The translations under genes and the position numbers were made by a program. Source: an uncultured Ruminococcus sp. (GTDB lineage: Bacteria; Bacillota; Clostridia; Oscillospirales; Acutalibacteraceae). Taken from it: a stretch of DNA of 64,000 nt. Positions within the stretch are counted from its first letter, which is position 1, and every line of letters begins with the position of its first letter. Positions 41,273 to 50,247 of this stretch are shown here, one piece after another. Under the pieces are notes generated by a model. The model was not told where the DNA came from, did no database searches, and saw nothing but the letters and a program-made list of their open reading frames with translations. The stretch is taken from contig CADBCC010000009.1 in the NCBI GenBank assembly GCA_902793125.1, positions 1 through 64,000 of the forward strand, written 5' to 3'.

Positions 41273-42255
41273 AGATTTTAGTTGACGCAATGGGCGGAGA
41301 TAACGCCCCGTTAGAAATAATAAAAGGTTCAATAGACGCTCATAACGAGTACGGAATTGATATAATCTTAGTAGGACAGGAAGATGTAATTAGAAAGGTT
41401 TCCTCTGAAAATAATCTTGATATTTCCGATTTTCAGGTTGTTAACGCGACAGAAGTTATCGCAACGGATGAGGACGCTGATTCTGTTCTTAAGAAAAAAC
41501 CCGACAGTTCAATGACTGTCGCTTTAAAAATGCTTGCTGAAGGTGAAGGCGACGCCTTTGTAAGCGCCGGTAACAGCGGCGCGTTATGTGTTGGCGGAAC
41601 CCTTTTAGTGAAACGAATTAAAGGTATTAAAAGACCCGGGTTCGCGCCTGTGATGCCTCATTTCGGCGGCGGATGTTTTATGCTTATTGACGCGGGAGCG
41701 AATCTTGAGGCGCGTCCCGAGATGCTTCTGCAATTCGCTGTAATGGCGTCTGCTTATATGGATAAGGTAATGAAAGTAGAGAATCCGAGAGTCGGTCTTG
41801 TTAATGTAGGTACCGAGGAACATAAGGGCTCTGAACTACAGCATAATACTTTTGAATTACTTAAAAATTCCGATTTAAACTTTATAGGCAACGTTGAAGG
41901 CCGTGATTTACCTTACGGCGGTTGCGATGTAGCTGTTTGCGACGGTTTTACCGGAAATGTTATTCTTAAAACATTTGAAGGTACAGCAAAGGCTATTTTA
42001 GGGAAAGTAAAAGAACTTTTCTCCAAAAACGCTAAGAGCAAATTGGCGGCTGCTTTGGTGATGAGCGATATTAAAAAACTTGTTAAAGAATTTGACTATA
42101 ACGAATACGGCGGAGCTCCTATTATGGGAACGCTTAAACCTGTTTTTAAAGCACACGGCAGTTCTAAGGCTAAAACTTTTAAAAACGCTCTCAGATTAAC
42201 TAAAGATTATGTAGAGGCTGACGTAATTAACGAAATATCAAAAGCTGTAAAATGA
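41269..42255 (+). CDS. plsX: Phosphate acyltransferase PlsX
   Basis: A 328-residue enzyme making acyl-phosphate from acyl-ACP for phospholipid synthesis. KILVDAMGGDNAPLEI, SAGNSGALCVGGTLLV, RPGFAPVMP, LIDAGANLEARPE, NVGTEEHKG, GNVEGRDLPYGGCDVAVCDGFTGN (in two overlapping blocks) and GGAPIMGT are family signatures. The start overlaps trmFO by 4 bases. rnc follows; no fab or acpP genes lie between, unlike some Firmicutes. Confidence 0.96.
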   Translation: MKILVDAMGGDNAPLEIIKGSIDAHNEYGIDIILVGQEDVIRKVSSENNLDISDFQVVNATEVIATDEDADSVLKKKPDSSMTVALKMLAEGEGDAFVSAGNSGALCVGGTLLVKRIKGIKRPGFAPVMPHFGGGCFMLIDAGANLEARPEMLLQFAVMASAYMDKVMKVENPRVGLVNVGTEEHKGSELQHNTFELLKNSDLNFIGNVEGRDLPYGGCDVAVCDGFTGNVILKTFEGTAKAILGKVKELFSKNAKSKLAAALVMSDIKKLVKEFDYNEYGGAPIMGTLKPVFKAHGSSKAKTFKNALRLTKDYVEADVINEISKAVK

Positions 42256-42262
42256 GGAAGAT

Positions 42263-42940
42263 ATGAAAGATTTTGAGAAAAAAATAAATTATAAATTTAA
42301 AAATCAAAAACTTTTAAAAGAAGCGCTTACTCATTCTTCGTACGCAAACGAACATAAAGATAAAAATATAAAATGCAACGAAAGACTTGAGTTTTTAGGC
42401 GACGCTGTTTTGTCAATTGTAGTTGCTGACTATATTTTTGAGAATTGCCCGCAGCTTCCTGAAGGCGAGTTGACTAAACTCAGAGCGGCTTTGGTTTGTG
42501 AAAAAGCTTTGTATAAATTCGGTAAGATGATTAATCTCGGCGATTATCTTTTGTTGAGTAAGGGTGAAAAAAACGGCGGCGGAGCCGAACGTCCATCAAT
42601 TGTTTCAGATGCTTTTGAAGCTGTAATTGCCGCTATTTATCTTGACGGAGGAATGGAACCCGCCACAAAACATATTTTAAGATTTGTAGTTCCTGAAATT
42701 AATAACAGAAATACAAAACCCTTTAAGGATTATAAGACCACCCTGCAGGAGATTGTTCAAAAAAATCCGGGCGAAAAAGTTCAATACCGGCTTGTTTCCG
42801 AAACCGGTCCCGACCACGATAAACACTTTGTTTTCGAAGTATTATTAAACAGTAACGCAATCGGTAAAGGCGGAGGAAGAAGCAAGAAAGAAGCCGAACA
42901 GAATGCCGCAAGAGAGGCTTTGGAGTTGATGGGTTATTAA
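42263..42940 (+). CDS. rnc: Ribonuclease III
   Basis: A 225-residue double-strand RNA endonuclease for rRNA processing. RNase III signature NERLEFLGDAVLSIV (about 38-52), second acidic cluster SDAFEAVIAAIYLDGG, and a C-terminal dsRNA-binding domain (DYKTTLQEIVQK, GGRSKKEAEQNAA). Its stop (42938-42940) lies inside the apparent start of the radical SAM gene. Confidence 0.96.
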   Translation: MKDFEKKINYKFKNQKLLKEALTHSSYANEHKDKNIKCNERLEFLGDAVLSIVVADYIFENCPQLPEGELTKLRAALVCEKALYKFGKMINLGDYLLLSKGEKNGGGAERPSIVSDAFEAVIAAIYLDGGMEPATKHILRFVVPEINNRNTKPFKDYKTTLQEIVQKNPGEKVQYRLVSETGPDHDKHFVFEVLLNSNAIGKGGGRSKKEAEQNAAREALELMGY

Positions 42941-43925
42941 ACATAACAATATCGCCGTTTTTGTTCCTCATAACGGCTGCCCGCATCAATGTTCATTTTG
43001 CGAACAGCGAAGAATTATCGGACAAAATACGCAGCCGAGCGCGGATTTTGTGAAAATTACTGTCGAAAATGCGATTAAAGATTTAGGAGAAAAAACAAAA
43101 GACTCCGAAATTGCTTTCTTCGGCGGAAGTTTTACCGCTATAGAAAGGGAGTATATGCTCTCTTTATTGGAAGCGGTGAAACCGTATATAAACAAATTTA
43201 TAGGTATAAGAATATCTACAAGACCTGATTATATTAATGATGAAATATTAATTCTTTTAAAGAATTATAATGTTACTACAATTGAATTAGGCGCTCAGTC
43301 TATGAGCGATAAAGTTCTTAACGCCAATAACAGAGGACATTCATCCGATGATGTAAGAAAAGCGTCGGAGCTGATAAAGAAATATGGTTTTAACCTCGGA
43401 TTACAGATGATGACGGGACTTTATATGTCGGATTATGAATCCGATATTTACACAGCTAAAGAGTTTATAAAACTTAATCCCGATTGTGTAAGGATTTATC
43501 CCACTGTTGTAATGAGAAATACCGAACTCGAGAGTTTGTTTTTAAGAAAAAAATATATTCCGTTAACACTTAATGAATCCGTTTCTTTATGTTCCGAAAT
43601 TATAAAGCTTTTTTATGAAAACAGTATTGATATTATAAGAGTAGGACTGCATTACAGCGATTCTTTAACCGAGAATGACGTCGCAAAAAACTATCATCCC
43701 GCATTTAAAGAATTATGCGAAAGTAAAATTCTTCTTGATAATATACTTGAGAACCTAAAAAAATATGATGATAAATACTTTACTGTTTACGTAAATCCTA
43801 AATCTCTTTCGAAAGCTATCGGACAAAATAAATCGAATATTAATACTCTTAATTCTTTAGGATATAAAATAAATTTTAAAACTGATGATAAAATAGACAA
43901 GTACGATATTAAAATATTAAGGTGA
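42936..43925 (+). CDS. Radical SAM protein (Elp3/MiaB/NifB-like), apparent AUU start
   Basis: A protein of about 329 residues. From 42936 the frame reads (I/M)KHNNIAVFVPHNGCPHQC and continues SFCEQRRIIGQ, giving a CxxxCxxC cluster motif at about residues 16-23. It continues FFGGSFTAI, ISTRPDYIND, IELGAQSMSDKVL, RGHS, LQMMTGLYMSD and RIYPTVVM, as in the Elp3-like radical SAM proteins often found between rnc and smc. The first standard start, GTG at 43050, would delete the cluster motif. GGAG lies 10 bases before ATT at 42936, where family members have Met. An in-frame TGA at 42927 closes the frame upstream. Substrate unknown. Confidence 0.78.
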   Translation: MKHNNIAVFVPHNGCPHQCSFCEQRRIIGQNTQPSADFVKITVENAIKDLGEKTKDSEIAFFGGSFTAIEREYMLSLLEAVKPYINKFIGIRISTRPDYINDEILILLKNYNVTTIELGAQSMSDKVLNANNRGHSSDDVRKASELIKKYGFNLGLQMMTGLYMSDYESDIYTAKEFIKLNPDCVRIYPTVVMRNTELESLFLRKKYIPLTLNESVSLCSEIIKLFYENSIDIIRVGLHYSDSLTENDVAKNYHPAFKELCESKILLDNILENLKKYDDKYFTVYVNPKSLSKAIGQNKSNINTLNSLGYKINFKTDDKIDKYDIKILR

Positions 43926-43929
43926 TAAA

Positions 43930-46900
43930 ATGCTGTTAAAATCCCTTGAACTTCAAGGCTTTAAAACATTTCCTGATAAAACTAAATTAACATTTGATAC
44001 CGGAATGACCTCTGTACGCTGGGTTCTCGGCGAGCAGTCGCCTAAAAGTCTGCGCTGTTCTAAAATGGAAGACGTTGTATTCAACGGAACAGATGACAGA
44101 AAGGCTAAAGGCTACGCCGAAGTAACTCTCAATATTTCCAACAAAGACAGATTTTTGCCATATGACGGAGATAATGTAGCCGTTACAAGAAGATATTTCC
44201 GAAGCGGAGAAAGCGAATATCTTATTAACGGCGCTCAGGTTCGTTTAAAAGATGTTAACGAGCTGTTTATGGATACGGGCCTCGGACGTGACGGATATTC
44301 TATGATCGGTCAGGGTAAAATCGATAGTATTGTATCCTCAAAAAGCGAAGACAGACGTGAGATTTTCGAGGAAGCCGCGGGAATCTCAAGATACAGATAT
44401 AAAAAAATAGAATCTGAACGTAAATTAAAACATACCGAAGATAATTTATTAAGGCTCAGAGATATCGTAACTGATTTGGAAGAAAGAGTCGGACCATTAA
44501 AAAAACAGTCTGATAAAGCTGAAAAGTTTCTTGAGTATTCCGGAGAAAAAAAGGATATCGAAATCGCCCTCTGGGTTAATACTCTTAATAACAGTAACCG
44601 TGTTATTAAAGAAGAAGAGGATAAAATTGAAATATCCAGGCTCCAGCATAGCCAGGCTGAGAAGTCATTAGAGAATATCCAGAACGAAACCGAGGAAATT
44701 TATCTTAAAAACGGCGAGCTCTCATCGGATATTGAAGAAATACGTGAAAAAATCAACAACGAAATGGCTGAAATAAGTTCAAAAAAATCATCCGTTTCTG
44801 TTTGTGAGAACGATATTCTGCATAATAGGGAGAATATCTCAAGATTAAATGAAGAAATAAAAAAGGTTGACATTGATGCTGAGGACGCCCTCAACAGCAT
44901 CGAAGCTAAAAAAACAAAGATTTCCGAACTTGAAACATTCATTAAAGAAAAGCAGGAGTCTTATGATGAGGTTTCGGACAAGCTCAATGTAATTAATACC
45001 GATTCGAGCCGAAGCGGAGACCGGATTCAGGATTTAAGCGCTAAACTCGCCTCTTTAACCGCTCAGTCGGCTGACGCGCGAGTAACACAGATGACAAGCG
45101 TAACATCCGTTACCGAACTTCAAACACGTATTGAGAACATTTTAAGCAGTAATTCCCAGAGAAATGAACAGTACGAAACAACACTTGAAATTTCCGAAAA
45201 TTATAAAAAGAAGATTGATAAAATAAACTCAGACGTCGAATCGCTTGAAAACTCCGTTAAAGGCTTGGAGCTTAAACTTGAAAGCAGAAAAAACAAGCGT
45301 GACGAATTAAAAGAAAAAACCGATAATCTTAATTTAGACGCTCAGCAGACATTAAGACGTGTTAAACTTCTTGAGGATTTAGAAAGAAACCTCGAGGGAT
45401 TTTCCTATTCTGTAAAAAATGTTGTAAAAGCGTCTAAGAACGGCCAGCTTAAAGGAATAAGAGGCCCCATATCAAGAATAATTAAAGTGCCTTCTGATTA
45501 TACTGTCGCAATAGAAGTTGCTTTAGGCGCTGCTATGCAGAATATAGTAACATCAACCGAGCAAGACGCAAAAGCCGCTATCGCTTATCTGAAGAAGAAT
45601 GACGGCGGAAGAGCGACTTTCCTGCCGATGAATACAATAAAGCCTAAGGAGTTCAAAGAAAACGGACTTGATGATTTATACGGTTTTATAGGTATAGCTT
45701 CCGATTTATGTGATTGTAATCCTGAATATAATAATATTCTTAAATCCTTATTAGGAAGAATTGTAATCGCCGAAGATCTTAACAGCGCCGCTGTAATAGC
45801 TAAAAAACATAATTATCGTTTTAGAGTTGTTACTCTCGACGGTCAGGTCGTAAACGCGGGCGGTTCGCTTACAGGCGGTTCGTTAGGTAAAAAATCAGGA
45901 CTTTTATCAAGAGCTTCCGAAATCGCAAAACATAAAAAAATCGCTGAAGATTTAAATAAAAAGGCGTTGGAGTCTGAAAAGCTTTTTGGAAAAGCCAATT
46001 CCGATTATTCGGCTATTGAGGGTGAAATTTTAGCGACAAGAGCTGATTTATCCAACTCTAAGCAGGAACAGGTTCGTATTCTAACCGAAGCTAAAGCGTG
46101 CGAGAACGATTTGAATTCTCAGAAACTGGCTATTGATGAAGCCGAAGCTGAGATTAAAGAGTGCAAAGAAAGAATCGCTCAGTATAAAATTGATGAAAAA
46201 CACGCTAAAGAGCAATTGGACGATATTAACTGGTCCATTTCCGAATACGAAGCTCAGATTGAAGAAATAACAGGAAACCGCACAAAGCTCACCGAACAGC
46301 GTGAGTCTATGAGCGAAAAACTACAGAATATCAGACTTGAAATTGTTACAGCCAAAAAAGATATTGATACTTTAAATTCCGAGATTTCTTACGCTGTTTC
46401 AACGGAACAGGGAAGAGACACAAGAAAATCCGAGATTTTAAAAGAGATTGATGAGTATAATAAAATAATCGAGGATACCGAAAACAGAATTACATATCTT
46501 AAAAACGATATCAATAAGTCTGACGAAAATGTAAAAGCGTATAACGCTGAAATTGAAAAAATTAATCTTAAAAAAGCCGAGTTTGAAAAACGTTCGGGTG
46601 AACTCAGAGTTTTAGAACGTGAAAAGAACAGCGAAAAAGAGTCGGCCGGACAGGAACTCGCGCGTTTGGAAGAAAGAAAAATTAATCTCCAAAAAGAATA
46701 CGACAGCATTATTTCAAAACTTTGGGAAGAATATCAGCTTACTAAGAACGAAGCGGAAAATGTTGCCGTTGAGTTGGATAATATTTCAGAGTCAAAATCA
46801 AGACTTAACGAATTAAAATCAAAAATCCGCGCGTTAGGTAATGTTAATGTAGGAGCTATAGAAGAATATAAGGAAGTATCCGAAAAATTCAGCTTTATAA

Positions 46901-47451
46901 GCGCTCAGGTTAACGATGTGGAAAAATCAAAGAAAGAAATAGAAAGATTGATCAGAGACCTCACAACTCAGATGCAGGAAGAATTTATAAAGAGTTTTGA
47001 GGATATAAACCGCAACTTTACTTATACTTTTAAAGAGCTGTTCGGCGGCGGAACCGCGTCGCTCGCTCTTACGGATCCTGAGGATATACTTACAAGCGGA
47101 ATTGATATTGTTGTTCATCCTCCGGGTAAAATCGTTGTGCATTTAGACGCTTTATCAGGCGGAGAAAAAGCTTTGGTAGCTATTGCTTTGTATTTCGCTA
47201 TTATGAAAGTAAGACCTGCACCGTTCTGCGTTATGGATGAGATTGAAGCCGCTTTGGACGAAGTAAATGTTGACAGATTTGCTCAGTATGTTCGAAACCT
47301 TACAGCAAAAACGCAGTTTATTCTCATTACCCACAGACGCGGTACAATGGAAGAGGCGGACGTGCTTTACGGTGTTACTATGCAGGATGAAGGTGTTTCA
47401 AAATTACTTGAGTTAAGAGCAAGCGAAGTAAGCGCAAAATTAGGTTTGTAA
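43930..47451 (+). CDS. smc: Chromosome partition protein SMC, Walker A motif missing
   Basis: A 1173-residue condensin ATPase. The N-terminal head reads TFDTGMTSVRWVLGEQ, where SMC proteins have about 15 more residues between TS and RW, including GPNGSGKSN. The entire P-loop is absent at residues 28-30 (44011-44019) with the frame kept. The rest looks complete: EYLINGAQVRLKD, QGKIDSIVSSK, long coiled coils (about 155-495 and 660-1020), hinge (about 500-655), signature ALSGGEKAL (about 1075) and Walker B FCVMDEIEAALDE (about 1100). As written it could not bind ATP normally. A real deletion or an assembly error is possible. AAGGTGATAAA precedes the ATG; ftsY follows. Confidence 0.93.
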   Translation: MLLKSLELQGFKTFPDKTKLTFDTGMTSVRWVLGEQSPKSLRCSKMEDVVFNGTDDRKAKGYAEVTLNISNKDRFLPYDGDNVAVTRRYFRSGESEYLINGAQVRLKDVNELFMDTGLGRDGYSMIGQGKIDSIVSSKSEDRREIFEEAAGISRYRYKKIESERKLKHTEDNLLRLRDIVTDLEERVGPLKKQSDKAEKFLEYSGEKKDIEIALWVNTLNNSNRVIKEEEDKIEISRLQHSQAEKSLENIQNETEEIYLKNGELSSDIEEIREKINNEMAEISSKKSSVSVCENDILHNRENISRLNEEIKKVDIDAEDALNSIEAKKTKISELETFIKEKQESYDEVSDKLNVINTDSSRSGDRIQDLSAKLASLTAQSADARVTQMTSVTSVTELQTRIENILSSNSQRNEQYETTLEISENYKKKIDKINSDVESLENSVKGLELKLESRKNKRDELKEKTDNLNLDAQQTLRRVKLLEDLERNLEGFSYSVKNVVKASKNGQLKGIRGPISRIIKVPSDYTVAIEVALGAAMQNIVTSTEQDAKAAIAYLKKNDGGRATFLPMNTIKPKEFKENGLDDLYGFIGIASDLCDCNPEYNNILKSLLGRIVIAEDLNSAAVIAKKHNYRFRVVTLDGQVVNAGGSLTGGSLGKKSGLLSRASEIAKHKKIAEDLNKKALESEKLFGKANSDYSAIEGEILATRADLSNSKQEQVRILTEAKACENDLNSQKLAIDEAEAEIKECKERIAQYKIDEKHAKEQLDDINWSISEYEAQIEEITGNRTKLTEQRESMSEKLQNIRLEIVTAKKDIDTLNSEISYAVSTEQGRDTRKSEILKEIDEYNKIIEDTENRITYLKNDINKSDENVKAYNAEIEKINLKKAEFEKRSGELRVLEREKNSEKESAGQELARLEERKINLQKEYDSIISKLWEEYQLTKNEAENVAVELDNISESKSRLNELKSKIRALGNVNVGAIEEYKEVSEKFSFISAQVNDVEKSKKEIERLIRDLTTQMQEEFIKSFEDINRNFTYTFKELFGGGTASLALTDPEDILTSGIDIVVHPPGKIVVHLDALSGGEKALVAIALYFAIMKVRPAPFCVMDEIEAALDEVNVDRFAQYVRNLTAKTQFILITHRRGTMEEADVLYGVTMQDEGVSKLLELRASEVSAKLGL

Positions 47452-47464
47452 AGGAATGTAAAAT

Positions 47465-48385
47465 ATGGGAATTTTCAGTAAGATAAAACAAGGATTAAAA
47501 AAGACCAGAGACAGTGTTATCGGTCAGATTGATTCTATGCTTAAATCTTTCACAAAAATCGATGAGGAGCTCTTCGAGGAACTCGAAGAACTTTTGGTTA
47601 TGGGTGATGTAGGCGTAAGTACAGCTGAAGAGATTTGTAATAAAGTAAAAATCAGAGTAAAAGAAACAGGTACCACAGAACCTGATAAAATCCGTGATTT
47701 ACTTGAAGAAGTAGTCAGCGATATGTTAAAAGGCGGTCAGGAGCTTAATCTTAACACAAAGCCTTCCGTTATTCTTGTTATCGGTGTAAACGGTGTCGGT
47801 AAAACTACAACAATCGGTAAAATGGCTAATTCTTTCAGAAAAGATGGAAAAAAAGTTCTTTTAGCTGCCGCCGATACTTTCAGAGCTGCGGCAATAGACC
47901 AGCTCCAGATCTGGGCTGAAAGAAGCGGATGTGATATAATTAAGCAAAACGAGGGAAGCGATCCCGCTGCCGTTGTATTTGACGCGATTTCCGCAGCGAA
48001 AGCCAGGGGAACCGATATTATTATTGCTGATACAGCAGGCAGACTTCATAATAAAAAGCATCTTATGGATGAGCTTGCGAAAATAAACAGAATAATAGAC
48101 AGGGAACTCCCCGATGCTGATAAGGAAATTTTGCTTGTTCTTGACGCGACAACCGGTCAGAATGCTGTATCACAGGTTGAACATTTTAAAGAAGCTACGG
48201 GAATTACAGGTATTGTATTAACCAAACTTGACGGTACAGCTAAGGGCGGTATTGTTTTAGCTATTAAAAATACTCTTGATGTACCTGTTAAATTTATCGG
48301 TGTAGGCGAGAAAATTGACGACTTACAGCCCTTCAATCCCGATGAATTTTCTAAAGCCTTATTTGATTTCAGCGCAGAGGAATAA
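47465..48385 (+). CDS. ftsY: Signal recognition particle receptor FtsY
   Basis: A 306-residue GTPase receiving SRP-ribosome complexes at the membrane. Short N-terminus, N domain (about 10-90), then the G domain: VIGVNGVGKTTTIGKMA (G1), AADTFRAAAIDQL, IIADTAGRLHNKKHLM, LDATTGQNAV, LTKLDGTAKGG and IGVGEKIDDLQPF. It lacks the long acidic A domain of E. coli FtsY, as in most Gram-positives. Directly after smc, the usual order. Confidence 0.96.
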   Translation: MGIFSKIKQGLKKTRDSVIGQIDSMLKSFTKIDEELFEELEELLVMGDVGVSTAEEICNKVKIRVKETGTTEPDKIRDLLEEVVSDMLKGGQELNLNTKPSVILVIGVNGVGKTTTIGKMANSFRKDGKKVLLAAADTFRAAAIDQLQIWAERSGCDIIKQNEGSDPAAVVFDAISAAKARGTDIIIADTAGRLHNKKHLMDELAKINRIIDRELPDADKEILLVLDATTGQNAVSQVEHFKEATGITGIVLTKLDGTAKGGIVLAIKNTLDVPVKFIGVGEKIDDLQPFNPDEFSKALFDFSAEE

Positions 48386-48388
48386 TTT

Positions 48389-48997
48389 ATGAAATATATT
48401 ATCGCTACAAATAATCCTCAAAAACTTATTGAACTCGAAAGAATTCTTTCTCCGTTGAATATAAACGCTGTTTCTCCGAAACAGGAAGGTATCTCGCTTG
48501 ACGATGTTGAGGAAAACGGTACAACTTTTAAAGAGAATTCTTTTATAAAAGCCGAAGCGGCTTGTAAAAAAACAGGATTTCCTGCTATTGCCGATGATTC
48601 GGGAATATGTGTCGACGCTTTAGACGGAGCTCCCGGAATATTCAGCGCGAGATTCGGCGGCGAGGACGCTGACGATAATGATAAAAATAATATAATTTTA
48701 GATAAATTAAGCGGTGTTCCGCTTGAAAAAAGAGGAGCTCATTATACCTGCGCGGTTACCTGTGTATTTCCGAACGGAGATTGTATTCAGGTAGAAGAAA
48801 AATGCTTTGGCAAAATCGCGTTTGAACCTGACGGAGACGGCGGGTTCGGATATGATCCGATTTTTCTGTATAATGGAGTTTCATTCGGAAACTTCTCATC
48901 GGAAGATAAGGATAAAGTCAGCCACCGCGGAAAAGCATTAAGGCTATTTAAAGATGAATTAAAAAAATATCTGGAGGAAAATAATGTTAACCAGTAA
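48389..48997 (+). CDS. rdgB: dITP/XTP pyrophosphatase (RdgB/HAM1)
   Basis: A 202-residue house-cleaning enzyme removing ITP and XTP from nucleotide pools. ATNNPQKLIEL (substrate loop), GTTFKENSFIKA, PAIADDSGICVDAL, FSARFGGE, GGFGYDPIF and VSHRGKALR are all present. It overlaps yhbY by 14 bases. Confidence 0.95.
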   Translation: MKYIIATNNPQKLIELERILSPLNINAVSPKQEGISLDDVEENGTTFKENSFIKAEAACKKTGFPAIADDSGICVDALDGAPGIFSARFGGEDADDNDKNNIILDKLSGVPLEKRGAHYTCAVTCVFPNGDCIQVEEKCFGKIAFEPDGDGGFGYDPIFLYNGVSFGNFSSEDKDKVSHRGKALRLFKDELKKYLEENNVNQ

Positions 48998-49286
48998 ACA
49001 GAGAGCGTATTTAAGAGGGATAGCCAATACAATAGACACTATAGTATATATCGGAAAAGGCGGATTAAACGATCAGATAATCAAGCAAACCGATGATGCG
49101 CTTACAGCAAGAGAATTGATTAAGGGCAAGTGCCTTGAGAACTGTCCGCTTTCATCACGCGAAGCTGCTGACTCAATCGCTCCGAAAGTGAATTGTGATG
49201 TTGTTCAGGTTATCGGTTCAAAATTTGTTTTATACAGACCTAATCCCGATGAGCCTGAAATTGTATTGCCTAAATCGAAAAAATAA
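48984..49286 (+). CDS. yhbY: YhbY-family ribosome assembly RNA-binding protein
   Basis: A 100-residue CRM-domain protein: LTSKQRAYLRGIANTIDTIV, IGKGGLNDQI, ALTARELIKGKCL and QVIGSKFVLYRPN are typical. It binds pre-50S particles. CTGGAGG lies before the ATG inside the end of rdgB. In many Firmicutes nadD follows; here yqeK follows directly. Confidence 0.92.
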   Translation: MLTSKQRAYLRGIANTIDTIVYIGKGGLNDQIIKQTDDALTARELIKGKCLENCPLSSREAADSIAPKVNCDVVQVIGSKFVLYRPNPDEPEIVLPKSKK

Positions 49287-49299
49287 AGGGCGTGACTAA

Positions 49300-49881
49300 A
49301 TGAATGCTGAAAAATATCGTTCATTAATTAAAAACAGAATGGGTGAGAGGCGTTATATTCACAGCCTGAATGTCGCTAAAGCAGCAGTTGCTCTTGCTGA
49401 GCATTACGGAGCTGATGTTAACAAGGCTGAAATTGCGGGCATTTTACACGACTGTTGTAAGGAAATCCCTAAAGACGAGATGTTGCAAATTATTACACGC
49501 GGTGGTATAATACTTGACGCGACTGAAAAAAACTCGTCAAAACTTTGGCACGCAATCGCGGGAAGTGTATATGTACGTGATGAGCTGAATATAAAAGATG
49601 AGGATATAATTAACGCGATTAAATATCATACAACCGGACGGGCAGGTATGTCGCTTCTTGAAAAGATTCTCTTTGTTGCTGATTTTATAGGCGAAGAAAG
49701 AGAATATGACGGTGTAGAAATAATGCGCGAAAAAGCATTTACCTGTTTAGAGGACGCTATGCTTTTCGGCTTACAATTTACAATTACCGATTTGGCCCGC
49801 AGAAAATTACAGATTCATAGTAACGCATTTTTTTGCTATAATGATACAATTAACTATTTACAAGAGGAAGGTATGCTTTGA
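49300..49881 (+). CDS. yqeK: HD-domain hydrolase YqeK (symmetrical Ap4A-cleaving family)
   Basis: A 193-residue HD protein: HSLNVAKAAVALAEHYG, GILHDCCKEIP (the HD pair), LWHAIAGSVYV and IKYHTTGRAGMSLLEKILFVADFIG. YqeK proteins hydrolyse diadenosine tetraphosphate. Usually paired with nadD, which is not here. AAGGGCGTGA upstream. Its TGA overlaps the ATG of rsfS. Confidence 0.9.
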   Translation: MNAEKYRSLIKNRMGERRYIHSLNVAKAAVALAEHYGADVNKAEIAGILHDCCKEIPKDEMLQIITRGGIILDATEKNSSKLWHAIAGSVYVRDELNIKDEDIINAIKYHTTGRAGMSLLEKILFVADFIGEEREYDGVEIMREKAFTCLEDAMLFGLQFTITDLARRKLQIHSNAFFCYNDTINYLQEEGML

Positions 49882-50234
49882 TGACAGTTTTTGAACAAGC
49901 TAAAAAAATTGCTGAAATATTAGATAGTAAATTAGCTCAGGATATTAAAATAATCGAAATATCCGACGTAACAATTCTTGCCGATTATATGGTAATAGCT
50001 ACTGGACGCAGCAGTACTCAGGTTAAGGCTTTGGCCGATGAGGTGGAATTTAAAATGGATGAAGCGGGTATCTCCGTTAGTCACATCGAAGGTCACCGTT
50101 CCAACAGCTGGGTATTGCTTGATTATGTTGATATTATTGTTAATGTCTTTAATGAAGAAGCAAGAGAATTTTATAATCTTGAAAGACTTTGGCAGGACGG
50201 AAAAGAACTTGATATGTCAGCAATTTTGAAATAA
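49881..50234 (+). CDS. rsfS: Ribosome silencing factor RsfS
   Basis: A 117-residue factor binding L14 to block subunit joining in starvation. [56 protein letters not shown] and [11 protein letters not shown] are diagnostic. The ATG at 49881 overlaps the yqeK stop; a TTG one codon upstream is also possible. Confidence 0.94.
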   Translation: MTVFEQAKKIAEILDSKLAQDIKIIEISDVTILADYMVIATGRSSTQVKALADEVEFKMDEAGISVSHIEGHRSNSWVLLDYVDIIVNVFNEEAREFYNLERLWQDGKELDMSAILK

Positions 50235-50247
50235 TCTGGAGGATAAT

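Noticed and set aside
43050..43925. Radical SAM gene starting at GTG 43050
   Set aside because: That start would remove the CxxxCxxC motif, which is plainly encoded in frame just upstream.
50235..50247. T-box leader before leuS
   Set aside because: Only 13 bases separate rsfS and leuS, so there is no room for a T-box.
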